Source of the DNA: JBDHXE01 sp035445085
GTDB lineage: Bacteria > Bacteroidota > Ignavibacteria > Kapaibacteriales > UBA2268
Assembly (NCBI GenBank): GCA_035445085.1
Contig: DAOMQA010000001.1
Span: 186,001-250,000 of the forward strand
Direction: 5' to 3'
Length of the DNA: 64,000 nt
Shown: in pieces, positions 43,822 to 53,101 of the stretch
How the letters are laid out: each line of letters begins with the position of its first letter
Position numbering within the stretch: the stretch's first letter is position 1
The notes under the pieces: generated by a model
Databases searched by the model: none
What the model saw: only the letters and a program-made list of their open reading frames with translations
Told to the model about the DNA's origin: nothing
Translations under genes and position numbers: made by a program

Positions 43822-44913
43822 TTACAAATGTGTCCTTAAATAATATTTACCCGGCAATTGCTTTATATGACCTTTAAATTCTAACATTAATAATGCGCTA
43901 CTTAAGTCTGAAAAATCTATATCTAATAGTTCAGTTATACTATCAATATGTAAAGGTTCAAAGTTCAATATATTGTATAATTTTGCTTCAGCTTCATCAT
44001 CAAATCTAATATTAGAGCTATTACTGTTATTTTTTTCTGTGATTAATTTATTTATTCCTAATTCTTCTAATACACTTTCTGGCGATATAGCTATTATAGC
44101 TAAATTGTCCTTTATTAATTTATTTGTTCCATCGCTCTTTGAAGAATTTATATTCCCTGGCACAGCAAAGACTTCTCTTGACTCGCTATTTGCAATCTTT
44201 GCAGTAATCAAAGCGCCGCTCTTTAATCCACATTCTACAACTATTGTGGCTAAGCTTACACCTGCAATAATTCTATTCCGTTGTGGGAATGACCCTAAAT
44301 TGGCTGGCACTCCAAACCTGTATTCGGAAATTAAAGCTCCACCGCTCTCTACAATCTTTTCTGCATATTTTTTAGATGTGCTTGGGCTTATAGTATCTAT
44401 TGATGACGGTAATACAGCATAGGTTATCCCCCCTGCTCTAACTGCAGATAAATGAGAAATTGTATCAACTCCATAAGCTAAACCGCTTATAACAACAATA
44501 TTATTTGCTACTAAATATTCTGCAAACCTTTCACTTGTTAATCTACCATAAGCTGTTGCTTTTCTCGTACCGACAATTGCAATTGCATGCCTATCATTGT
44601 ATATTTTACCTTTTACAAATATCATTGGTGGTGGAGAGCTGGTTTGCCTTAATAGCTGCGGATACTCTTCGTCCCAAATACTAATTAATCGGGAATCATT
44701 ATCTATCATTTTCTGCAATTGAATGTCTGCTAACTCATTTAATTTTGATAGACTATCTTTATTGGAGTCTTGAAAAATTTGCTTGCTGAGTTCAGAATTA
44801 TTAAATTCGGTAAAGCTATCGTATTTTTCTACAATTTGCCTAAACAGCAAGCTTTTAAAATTCTTTAAAATACTTAATTGAATTAAATCCTTATTAGTCC
44901 ATCTCTTGTTCAT
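43822..44913 (-). CDS. dprA: DNA-processing protein A
   Basis: 363 residues. Rossmann-fold core: IAIVGTRKATAYGRLTSERF, VVISGLAYGVDTISHLSAVR, GGALISEYRFG and FPQRNRIIAGVS, then the C-terminal winged-helix-like part (HIDSITELLDIDFSDLSSAL). DprA loads RecA on incoming single-stranded DNA in natural transformation. Overlaps the TrmH-type gene by four bases (ATGA). Competence itself is not shown by other genes here. Confidence 0.92.
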   Translation of the reverse strand: MNKRWTNKDLIQLSILKNFKSLLFRQIVEKYDSFTEFNNSELSKQIFQDSNKDSLSKLNELADIQLQKMIDNDSRLISIWDEEYPQLLRQTSSPPPMIFVKGKIYNDRHAIAIVGTRKATAYGRLTSERFAEYLVANNIVVISGLAYGVDTISHLSAVRAGGITYAVLPSSIDTISPSTSKKYAEKIVESGGALISEYRFGVPANLGSFPQRNRIIAGVSLATIVVECGLKSGALITAKIANSESREVFAVPGNINSSKSDGTNKLIKDNLAIIAISPESVLEELGINKLITEKNNSNSSNIRFDDEAEAKLYNILNFEPLHIDSITELLDIDFSDLSSALLMLEFKGHIKQLPGKYYLRTHL

Positions 44914-45692
44914 ACGCTATTATATATATGGTTGAATACTATTGCTGAGCTTATATTTACATTTAGTGAGTCTATGTTATGGGAAATAGGTATTTCAATG
45001 ATACTATCCACATAATCTAATACATTCTTTTCGATACCACGTGCTTCGCTACCAAAAACTAACGCGGATTTTTCTGGAAATTGATATTTATTTAAAGGTA
45101 TAGATTGTTCATCTAATTCTAAAGCAATTATTCGATAACCTATATTTCTTAACTGTTCCAAACACTCTATTAAATCATTACAAATATGATAATCAATATT
45201 AAATGCGGCACCCATAGATACTCTAACGCTTTTTCTATTAAAAGGATGGCAACTTCTACTATCAAACATATATGAATGAAAGCCAAAACCAACACCACTT
45301 CTAATAATTGAGCCAATATTTTCAGCTTTTTCTATATTATTAGTTACAACAATATTATTGCCGAATGTATTTATATCAGTTTCCTTAGGAATTTCTATTA
45401 GTGCCATTACACCAGTATGCAATTGAAAACCAACTATTTGGCTTAATATTTCCTTGTCAGAATAGAAGATATTTTTATCAGCAATTTTATCTTGAAGTAT
45501 ATTATAATTCTGTTCAATAAATTCTTTCTTTGCTAATATTTTTAATATATTTAAATTAGAATTTACAGCTTTGCTTACAACTTTGTCTCCATCTGCAATA
45601 CATTGATTAATATAAAATCCTTCCACAGTTAATTTTTTCATCTGGTGGAACTCTGCAACTCTTATATCATTAACGTCGCTTATATAATTCAT
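44910..45692 (-). CDS. TrmH/SpoU-family RNA 2'-O-methyltransferase
   Basis: 260 residues. SPOUT motifs: NNIEKAENIGSIIRSGVGFG (motif 1), ALVFGSEARGIEKNVLD (motif 2) and IPISHNIDSLNVNISSAIV (motif 3), the trefoil-knot SAM site. An N-terminal substrate-binding part precedes them. It methylates rRNA or tRNA; which one is unknown. Starts one base after the argD stop and overlaps dprA, so argD-trmH-dprA-polyprenyl synthase form a row. Confidence 0.88.
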   Translation of the reverse strand: MNYISDVNDIRVAEFHQMKKLTVEGFYINQCIADGDKVVSKAVNSNLNILKILAKKEFIEQNYNILQDKIADKNIFYSDKEILSQIVGFQLHTGVMALIEIPKETDINTFGNNIVVTNNIEKAENIGSIIRSGVGFGFHSYMFDSRSCHPFNRKSVRVSMGAAFNIDYHICNDLIECLEQLRNIGYRIIALELDEQSIPLNKYQFPEKSALVFGSEARGIEKNVLDYVDSIIEIPISHNIDSLNVNISSAIVFNHIYNSV

Positions 45693-46871
45693 CTAATTAA
45701 GTTCAGAAAGTGTTTCATTTAATTTATTAATAAATATATCAATCTCTGCTAAGCTAATAGTTAAAGGTGGCACTATTCTTAATACATAACCAGATGCTGC
45801 ATTGGTAATTACTTTTTTATCAAATAGTTTATCTACAATTATCTTTGATTCATAATTCATTAGCAAGCCTAACATTAATCCAATTCCTCTAATTTCCTTT
45901 ATCTGCTCAGGGTATTTTGTTTGTAAGTCTTCTAATTTTAATTTTAAATAAGTACCTTTTTCTACTACTTCCTTTAATAGACCGTTTTCTAATTCATTAA
46001 TAACAGCCATACCTGTTACACAAGCCAAAGCATTACCTCCATAAGTAGTACCATGATTACCTTTTTGCCATACTTGACTTAATTCCTCGCTTACTATAAT
46101 AGAACCAAGTGGCAACCCGCCGCCCATACCTTTAGCAGTTGTAATAATATCAGGCTTCACTCCAAAGTTTTCAAATCCAAAGTATTTACCAGTTCTGCCT
46201 GTACCACATTGTACTTCATCAGCAATGATTAAAAAGTTATGAATATGTTTCAATTCTAATAGCACGTCGATAAACTCTTTGTCTGGTGTGGCTATTCCGC
46301 CTTCACCTTGAACAAATTCCAAAATAATTGCAGCCGTTTGTGAATTGATATTCTCATATAGGTACTCAATTTGATTGAGTGGTAATACCTTAAAGTTATC
46401 TAAATATGGTCCCATGTCAATTTTATAATTTGGTTTATCCATTACAGATAAGGCTCCATAACTACGTCCATGGAAACCACCAGCAAAGCCATATATATTT
46501 AACTTCCCTTGCTTATGCCCCCATTTTCGCGATAACTTAATAGCTCCTTCTGTGGCTTCAGTACCAGAATTGCATAAAAATACCTTCGACATACCACTTA
46601 GCTCGATTAACTTCTCAGCTAATAGTATCTGAGGTTCTTGATAAAAATAATTAGAAATATGGAGGTATTTTTGAGACTGCTCATTGATAGCTTTTAAAAT
46701 TGCTGGATGAGAGTGCCCTAAAGCGTTTACAGCTATTCCTGCTAAACAATCTAAATACTCATTTCCTTGATTATCATATAAATATGAACCTAAAGCTCTT
46801 TCTACAACTAAAGGAAATCGTTGGTATGTTTGGTATATTACCTCATGTTCTCTTTCAATTAAATCTTTCAT
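45693..46871 (-). CDS. argD: Acetylornithine / ornithine-type aminotransferase
   Basis: 392 residues, class-III PLP enzyme. Landmarks: VFLCNSGTEATEGAIKLSRK, FAGGFHGRSYGALSV, ADEVQCGTGRTGKYFGFE, the PLP Lys in TTAKGMGGGLPLG and HGTTYGGNALAC. Acetylornithine aminotransferase in arginine synthesis is the likely role; ornithine or succinylornithine transaminase are possible, since no other arginine gene is near. Confidence 0.85.
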   Translation of the reverse strand: MKDLIEREHEVIYQTYQRFPLVVERALGSYLYDNQGNEYLDCLAGIAVNALGHSHPAILKAINEQSQKYLHISNYFYQEPQILLAEKLIELSGMSKVFLCNSGTEATEGAIKLSRKWGHKQGKLNIYGFAGGFHGRSYGALSVMDKPNYKIDMGPYLDNFKVLPLNQIEYLYENINSQTAAIILEFVQGEGGIATPDKEFIDVLLELKHIHNFLIIADEVQCGTGRTGKYFGFENFGVKPDIITTAKGMGGGLPLGSIIVSEELSQVWQKGNHGTTYGGNALACVTGMAVINELENGLLKEVVEKGTYLKLKLEDLQTKYPEQIKEIRGIGLMLGLLMNYESKIIVDKLFDKKVITNAASGYVLRIVPPLTISLAEIDIFINKLNETLSELN

Positions 46872-47290
46872 ATATAATTATTGCTTGTATTTAGTTTTAA
46901 ACTATTGTATATGTGTATACGACGGATAAATATAATACATACTTCAAAATTTCTTTATTTCACTCTTTTAGTGATTGCAAATAAATTATTTACTAATAGT
47001 AGGCTAACGATTAGATTTACATCGCTATTGAGCCTCAAATTACTATCAATATACAAGTTACATACTATTAAGCAAACAATTGTATGAACAACTATCGCAT
47101 AGTGATTCACCTAAGAATAAAGATAGATTATATTCATAATATCTTTTAGTACTAAACATTCCGAATTATAATTTTATATAGCACTAAGGCGAAAATAATC
47201 AATTTCATACTATTTATTTATAATTTTAATTTTTTTAATTATTAATATTTTAGTAAATTTGCCGTTTATCTATTATCTGATGGGAGTTTT
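46872..47290. other. Gap between argD and a lipoprotein gene
   Basis: 419 bases between divergent genes, very AT-rich. TAAATTTG (47254-47261) matches the -7 promoter box, about 30 bases before the lipoprotein ATG. A 68-codon frame at 46881-47087 looks like chance. No RNA or repeat seen. Confidence 0.45.
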
Positions 47291-47935
47291 ATGAAAAAAA
47301 TAGCTTTACTGTTTGTTTTGACTATTGCAATTTGCTTAGTATCTTGTGGTGAAAAAGTTGATGAGATAAAAAATACAGCCGAAGTAATTCAAAATATGTC
47401 TGAGGCAGGCGAAAAGGTTCAAGAAGCAAATGATTTAGTTGAAAAGAAAATTCAAGAACGCAAAAGTAAGGGCGACACCTTAGCTATGAATTTTAATGAC
47501 TTAATGAAGTATTTACCATCTACTATAGATGGCTACACTGCTAGTGAGCCAGAGGGTAGCTCTACAAATGCTATGGGATTTTCATTTTCGCAAGTATCGA
47601 GAAGTTTTAGTAAGACTTCAGGAGATAATACACAAGATATTAGAATAGAATTAATCGATTATAATGCTAGTTATGCATATTTGTCGGGTTTAGCTTATTG
47701 GACAAATATGAACATTTCTACTGAAAGTACTAATGGTTTTGAAAGAACAGTAAAAACAGATATAGATAATGTTTTTGCTTATGAAAAATATCAAAAAGAT
47801 TCAAAGACTGCAAGCATTATGTATGTCGTTGCTTATAGATTTATTCTGAATATTGAAGGCAATGGTATTGATAATATTGAAGTTCTCAAGTCTGTTGTAA
47901 ATAAAATTGATTTAAAAAAATTAGCATCTCTGTAA
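47291..47935 (+). CDS. Lipoprotein of unknown function
   Basis: 214 residues. Signal peptide with lipobox LVSC (Cys19), a helical charged segment (20-60), then a mixed fold with MKYLPSTIDGYTASEPEGSS, which resembles lipoproteins of unknown role common in the FCB group. GGGAG four bases before the ATG. The uppP gene follows after four bases, so the two are co-transcribed. Confidence 0.6.
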   Translation: MKKIALLFVLTIAICLVSCGEKVDEIKNTAEVIQNMSEAGEKVQEANDLVEKKIQERKSKGDTLAMNFNDLMKYLPSTIDGYTASEPEGSSTNAMGFSFSQVSRSFSKTSGDNTQDIRIELIDYNASYAYLSGLAYWTNMNISTESTNGFERTVKTDIDNVFAYEKYQKDSKTASIMYVVAYRFILNIEGNGIDNIEVLKSVVNKIDLKKLASL

Positions 47936-47939
47936 TTTA

Positions 47940-48773
47940 ATGAATATAATAGAAGCAATTATCTTAGGAATAATACAAGGATTATCTGAATTTATTCCTA
48001 TTTCAAGTACTGCCCACCTTACTATTGCTGGGCAAATGATGAATTTAATAGATCCAATGCACCCTGAAAGATGGACGTCTTTTATAGCTATCATTCAATT
48101 AGGTACATTAATAGCCGTATTGGTCTATTTTAAAAATGAAATAATATCTTATCCAAAGGCTTTTATAAATGAAAATTTAGTTAATAGGAAGAAATTTTCA
48201 GAACAAAGCATTGAATCTCGTCTTTCATGGTTTATTGGTTTAGGTACCTTACCAATTGTAGTAATTGGATTGCTATTTAAAGACTTTATAGAAGGTTCTT
48301 TTACAAAAGAATTAAATGTAATAGCTATTAGCTTAATAGTATTAGCAATCATACTATATATTTCAGAAAAAATAGCATCTTTAAACAAAGATTTAAATAA
48401 AATTTCACTTAAAGATGCTATTATTATTGGATTTGCTCAAGCAGTAGCCTTAATACCGGGTTCATCAAGGAGTGGAACGACTATAACAGCTGGGCTATTT
48501 GTAGGACTAAATCGAGAAACTGCAGCTCGTTTTTCATTTTTATTATCTATACCCGCTATTTTAGCAAGTGGCTTATTAAGCGCTTATCAAGCAATTGATT
48601 ATATAAATTCGCAAGATATGATAAATATTCTGGTAGCAACAACTACCGCTGCTATTAGTGGCTATTTTGCCATTGCATTTTTAATTAATTATTTAAAGAA
48701 AAATAGTACTCTATTGTTCATTATTTATAGAATTGCTTTAGGCATTATCATTTTACTATTTTTTATAAAATAG
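47940..48773 (+). CDS. uppP: Undecaprenyl-diphosphate phosphatase
   Basis: 277 residues, eight or so membrane helices. Motifs: GIIQGLSEFIPISSTAHL near the N terminus and ALIPGSSRSGTTITAGLF, the two catalytic loops of BacA/UppP. It recycles the lipid carrier used for cell wall and surface glycans, and gives bacitracin tolerance. Confidence 0.95.
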   Translation: MNIIEAIILGIIQGLSEFIPISSTAHLTIAGQMMNLIDPMHPERWTSFIAIIQLGTLIAVLVYFKNEIISYPKAFINENLVNRKKFSEQSIESRLSWFIGLGTLPIVVIGLLFKDFIEGSFTKELNVIAISLIVLAIILYISEKIASLNKDLNKISLKDAIIIGFAQAVALIPGSSRSGTTITAGLFVGLNRETAARFSFLLSIPAILASGLLSAYQAIDYINSQDMINILVATTTAAISGYFAIAFLINYLKKNSTLLFIIYRIALGIIILLFFIK

Positions 48774-48801
48774 AATAAAATTAATTTCGTATATTCGCAG
48801 T

Positions 48802-49335
48802 ATGAGAAACAATATAAAATATATAATATCATTATTACTATTGATTGTTATTGCAGTAACTTCTTTTGGGATTACTATACATAACCATATTTGTGGGCAT
48901 ACTGGTACTACTTATTCTTCTATTGTCGAAAATAATCCTTGCGATGAATTACACTCTAATAGTATTACGCAAAGTGAGGATTGCCAAAATGATATGCCTT
49001 GTTGCTCTCACGAGCCTAGTCATCAAGACAAATCAAGCAATAAACCTGAATCTTGTTTAAGTAATATTTCTTGTTGTTCTGAAACCTATGATCATAAATT
49101 ATTAGATGTTGATTATTTATTAAATAATCAAGTTATTGACTTTATCGTTATAGAAAGTAACGATTTTCTAAAGAGTATCGAGGCTTCTATTATTTCCTAT
49201 AAAAATTTATTCCTTTGTAAAATAAAGCATTTGGAACAAAAACTAAGGAATATCACTACTATTTCAATACAAATCATAAACGTATTCAATAATATCACCC
49301 ATGGCGATAACCCTGATAATTTACAAACTGCTTAA
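48802..49335 (+). CDS. His/Cys-rich small secreted or membrane protein
   Basis: 177 residues. One N-terminal hydrophobic segment (YIISLLLLIVIAVTSFGITI) then HNHICGHTG, DMPCCSHEPSHQ and SNISCCSE, potential metal ligands. The pattern resembles the HYC_CC_PP group of small Bacteroidetes proteins found beside metal receptors; I am not sure of the match. The TonB receptor and HMA genes that follow support a role with copper, zinc or a similar metal. Confidence 0.6.
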   Translation: MRNNIKYIISLLLLIVIAVTSFGITIHNHICGHTGTTYSSIVENNPCDELHSNSITQSEDCQNDMPCCSHEPSHQDKSSNKPESCLSNISCCSETYDHKLLDVDYLLNNQVIDFIVIESNDFLKSIEASIISYKNLFLCKIKHLEQKLRNITTISIQIINVFNNITHGDNPDNLQTA

Positions 49336-49387
49336 AAATCTCTCATGTTTTTTTAAGTTTTTTGTTAAATTTATTAGGATTATTTAA

Positions 49388-51688
49388 ATGAAAAAAATAG
49401 TATTTTTAGTATTAATTATATTCAACATTAATTATCTATTAGCAGAAACTATTACGGGAAGTATAGTTGGAATAGATAAAGATGAAAAAATACCTCTAAG
49501 CAAGGTAACGGTAAGAATTTTAGGCACAGATAAGGGAACTTATTCAGATGCTAATGGTAAGTTTAAAATTGAAATACCAAATAAAAACAGTAAACTGATT
49601 GTATCATATATAGGGTATAAAACTGATACCGTACTTGCGAGCAAAGATATTGTAATCGAACTAAAATCAGACCTTACACTCGAAGGAATTACGGTAACTG
49701 GGAAAGCCGAGCAATTCCAAATTTCTCAATCTAATATAGTAAATTCGTTCACTATTACAGAGCGTGGTTTACGTAAAGCCGCTTGCTGTAACCTTGCCGA
49801 ATCTTTCGTAACCAATGCAGCTGCTGACGTAGAATATACCGACGCTGTTTCTGGTGCAAGGCAAATCAGATTGTTAGGTTTAGATGGTACTTATACGCAA
49901 CTGCTAACCGAAAATGTCCCATCTATGCGAGGATTATCCGCAATTTATGGGCTTGGATATATTCCCGGTCCTTGGATGAAGTCCATTGCCATATCCAAAG
50001 GCACCGCCTCAGTTGTAAATGGATTTGAGGGCATTACTGGGCAAATAAATATAGAATATAAAAAGCCAGAAGATGATAAGCCTTTGTTCTTGAACTTCTT
50101 TGGCGATCAATTTGGTAGAATGGAAGTTAATGCCGACTTATCACAAAGAATTAATGAAAAATTATCTACAATGACTTTGTTGCATGCTAACGTTAATCAA
50201 TTTGCTCATGATGAAAATGGCGATTCTTTTTCGGACCACCCCATTCTTTCACAAATAAATTTATTAAATAGATGGAACTATGCTGGCGATGATATGGAGT
50301 CTGTTTCTGCGATTAATTTCCTATATGAAGATAGAAAAGCAGGTCAAATGGATTTTTTGAATAACAACAACGATAAAGAATATGGCATAAATGTAGCTAC
50401 TACAAGATTACAGGCGTTTACTAAGAATGGCTTCTTTGTTGGTGACGCTAATTCAAGTATTGGAACAATTGCATCTTTTACATATCATAATCATGACTCA
50501 AAATATGGAAAGAACCCATTTAAAGCAAATCAATTATCTTTTTATGCAAATGCTTTTTATGATACATATTTTAGTAGAGAAAAAGAAACTCATGACCATT
50601 CCCAAGACCATGATCATGACGGCGATGGTGTCCAAGATCATCCTAGCAGCCACGATAGTGAACATTCCGTTGCGGTAGAAACTGAAGATATTCATAACCT
50701 TAAGATGGGGGCAAGTTTTCAAGCCGATTTATATGACCAAAGCTTTGAAAAATATAATCAAGATATACAAGAGTATATACCTGGTATATTTACTGAATAT
50801 ACTTTTACTGGTATTAAAGACTTATCTATGACTTTTGGCTTAAGGGGCGATTGGCATAATAAATATAGCTGGTTCTTTACTCCAAGAATGCACTTTAAGT
50901 ACAATATTGATGAGCTAAATACTTTGAGGCTTTCTCTTGGCAAAGGTAGCCGCACATCGTATGTTTTATCCGATTACTCATCTGTATTGGCAAGTTCACG
51001 AGAAATTATTATCTCAAATGATTTGAAGAGAGAAGAAGCATATAATTTAGGGTTGAATTATGTATCTGAATTTATTTTCTTAGGTGTTCCAATTACTATG
51101 AATATGGATTTTTTCCATACTCAGTTTGAAAATCAAATTGTGGCTGATTATGATGTTTCGTACGATAAAATTATTTTCTCTAATTTAGATGGTAAATCTT
51201 ATTCTAATAGTTTTCAAATAGATTTTATATCTGAACCTTTTGACTTCTTAACATTAACTACTGCCTATAGATATAACGATGTTAAGATAACTTACCATAA
51301 CGAATTAATGGAAAAACCTTTAATCAGTCCACACAAAGTATTTGCTAATTTTGCCTTTTCTACAAGGAATGATGTATGGATGATAGATTTTACAATCAAT
51401 TATAATAGTTCTGGTAGGTTGCCGTTTATACCTTCACTAAGTAATAGTGAAGGTAAGGTCCCAACAGAATTTGATGGTTATCTTACATTTTATACTCATA
51501 TTACACGTAAGTTTAGCGGCTGGGAAATATACTTAGGGGCGGAAAATCTAGGCGGATTTGTGCAAAACAACCCTATTATTGGTTATAATGACCCGTTTAG
51601 CAAGAATTTTGATAGCTCTGTAATTTGGGGTCCAACAATGGGTAGAGTTGTTTATCTTGGTGTGCGTATTTCTAACGATATTTATTAA
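49388..51688 (+). CDS. TonB-dependent receptor, probably metal-related
   Basis: 766 residues. Signal peptide, a carboxypeptidase-regulatory-like domain (GSIVGIDKDEKIPLSKVTVR, 20-100), a plug (SGARQIRLLGLDGTYTQLLT, SAIYGLGYIPGPWMKSIAIS) and a barrel ending in GRVVYLGVRISNDIY. A loop at about residues 397-425 is packed with His and Asp (HDHSQDHDHDGDGVQDH), likely to bind metal ions. The plug also has an unusual CC (RKAACCNLAESF). It imports a metal or metal complex with TonB energy. Confidence 0.85.
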   Translation: MKKIVFLVLIIFNINYLLAETITGSIVGIDKDEKIPLSKVTVRILGTDKGTYSDANGKFKIEIPNKNSKLIVSYIGYKTDTVLASKDIVIELKSDLTLEGITVTGKAEQFQISQSNIVNSFTITERGLRKAACCNLAESFVTNAAADVEYTDAVSGARQIRLLGLDGTYTQLLTENVPSMRGLSAIYGLGYIPGPWMKSIAISKGTASVVNGFEGITGQINIEYKKPEDDKPLFLNFFGDQFGRMEVNADLSQRINEKLSTMTLLHANVNQFAHDENGDSFSDHPILSQINLLNRWNYAGDDMESVSAINFLYEDRKAGQMDFLNNNNDKEYGINVATTRLQAFTKNGFFVGDANSSIGTIASFTYHNHDSKYGKNPFKANQLSFYANAFYDTYFSREKETHDHSQDHDHDGDGVQDHPSSHDSEHSVAVETEDIHNLKMGASFQADLYDQSFEKYNQDIQEYIPGIFTEYTFTGIKDLSMTFGLRGDWHNKYSWFFTPRMHFKYNIDELNTLRLSLGKGSRTSYVLSDYSSVLASSREIIISNDLKREEAYNLGLNYVSEFIFLGVPITMNMDFFHTQFENQIVADYDVSYDKIIFSNLDGKSYSNSFQIDFISEPFDFLTLTTAYRYNDVKITYHNELMEKPLISPHKVFANFAFSTRNDVWMIDFTINYNSSGRLPFIPSLSNSEGKVPTEFDGYLTFYTHITRKFSGWEIYLGAENLGGFVQNNPIIGYNDPFSKNFDSSVIWGPTMGRVVYLGVRISNDIY

Positions 51689-51711
51689 TCATTTTTTAAG
51701 GAGTATTTATT

Positions 51712-52044
51712 ATGAAGACATTAATTTTAGTTTTATTAATATTGTCAGCTTCGGTAGCTTTTGCAGCAGATACGCTTAAAGTTGAAAAAATAAAAACATC
51801 TGCTGTTTGCGATGACTGTAAAGATAGAATTGAAAGCAATTTATCAAAAATTGACGGTATTAAGAGCGCTGTATTAAATTTGGATAGTAATTTGATTACT
51901 GTACAATTTGATGAGAGTGTAATAAGCAAAGAAATAATTAAAGAAAAAATAAACGATATTGGCTATGATGCTGATGACTACCAACGTAGCAAAAAAGCAT
52001 TTAAGAAGTTGCCAAGGTGTTGTCGTTTAGAAGAGAAACACTAA
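51712..52044 (+). CDS. Exported heavy-metal-associated (HMA) domain protein
   Basis: 110 residues. Signal peptide (LILVLLILSASVAFAADT), then an HMA fold: VEKIKTSAVCDDCKDRIES with the CxxC metal site, LSKIDGIKSAVLNLDSNLIT, and IKEKINDIGYDADD. The tail has an extra CC (LPRCCRLEEKH). A periplasmic copper/zinc-binding carrier for the receptor encoded upstream is the best guess. AAGGAG is present before the start. Confidence 0.8.
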   Translation: MKTLILVLLILSASVAFAADTLKVEKIKTSAVCDDCKDRIESNLSKIDGIKSAVLNLDSNLITVQFDESVISKEIIKEKINDIGYDADDYQRSKKAFKKLPRCCRLEEKH

Positions 52045-52072
52045 ATATATATTGCCAAATATAATATTCATC

Positions 52073-52098
52073 AACCCCATTCAAATATGAGTGGGGTT
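52073..52098 (+). terminator. Terminator of the metal gene set
   Basis: 11-bp stem AACCCCATTCA / TGAGTGGGGTT (one T-G pair) with loop AATA and following T-run, 29 bases after the HMA gene. Confidence 0.85.
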
Positions 52099-52345
52099 TT
52101 TAGTTTTAAAGCAAAAAAGCTCCTAAAAGCATATATCGGCTTATATATTTTTGTTAGTAATAGATATATTTTGTATATTAAAGTAACCAAGTTTCCAATA
52201 AACAAAAATATACGTTACAGTTACTAATAATTTCACAATAAGTAGGGTGTCTATTTATAATCAATAGCATAAGAAAAACTCTAAATTAGAACTTGTTATT
52301 TTTATACTTATATTTCTTTTCGTTTTATTAACTATGAGGTATACC
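52099..52345. other. Gap before the Cys-rich gene
   Basis: About 250 AT-rich bases (the whole gap from the HMA stop is about 300). Holds no recognisable RNA or repeat; the promoter of the Cys-rich gene should be here, but I see no good -7 box. Confidence 0.4.
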
Positions 52346-53090
52346 ATGAAGCTTTTTAATATTTCTGCGTTCCTGCTATCTATCCTTTTATTTACTTATA
52401 CAAACAGTATGAGCCAAGATACAAGCTGTGCAGAATATGAGCAAGAATGCAACAAAACGCCACCATTGCCTTGGCTATCATCCTACAAAGATGTTGTCCT
52501 CCCACAATTCCCGCTATGTACTGTTAGGGTATATTATCAGCATAGAGAGTGTGGCAACCCGCCATGCCATTCTACCCAATGGACTATTACATCAATACAA
52601 TATTTAGACACAAATTGCAATACAATTGATTTGTGGCTTACGAACAATGGAATGGGTATTACTTCTGAAAAAGTAAGAGATTTGAAAATAATGCTCATCC
52701 AGGCAGGCAATCACATCAATAAACTTTGAAGATTGGTATAATAATGCTCCTGAGCATATCAAAGCTCAAGTAGACTGTGAAGGTAGCTGTGGACATTTTA
52801 AATCTGTATATTTTCAAAAAACTTGCAACAAGGTATGTTATGCTACTTTCGATGAAAATGGTATTGTAACACATACATTAACAGAAGTTCCATGCTTAGA
52901 TTATAACGAATGCTGTGGTATTACTTACAAATATTGCAAAGATAAGCATGGCAACACAATTGTAAGCCATGAAGTAACAGGACATTTCCCTAATTGTTAT
53001 GTTAGTCCTTATTTTGATACGACTGGTTGCCCAGAAAATGCGACAGATATGCAGATAATATGGTGTAAAGATAACTGTTTTAATGAATAA
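52346..53090 (+). pseudogene. Cys-rich secreted protein gene, split by a frameshift
   Basis: From ATG 52346 (GAGG just upstream) a signal peptide (LFNISAFLLSILLFTYTNSM) is followed by a Cys-rich domain until TGA at 52729. In another frame the same kind of protein goes on at once: NFEDWYNNAPEHIKAQVDCE and many Cys to a TAA at 53090. Dropping one A of the AAA at 52721-52723 would join the two as I-N-N-F-E-D-W. About 247 residues if whole. Family not recognised. It may be a real mutation, an assembly error or a switch. The next gene follows 11 bases on. Confidence 0.7.
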
Positions 53091-53101
53091 TAGGCGATAT
53101 A

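Noticed and set aside
46881..47087. 68-codon frame between argD and the lipoprotein gene
   Set aside because: Low-complexity, no ribosome-binding site, AT-rich composition; looks like a chance frame.
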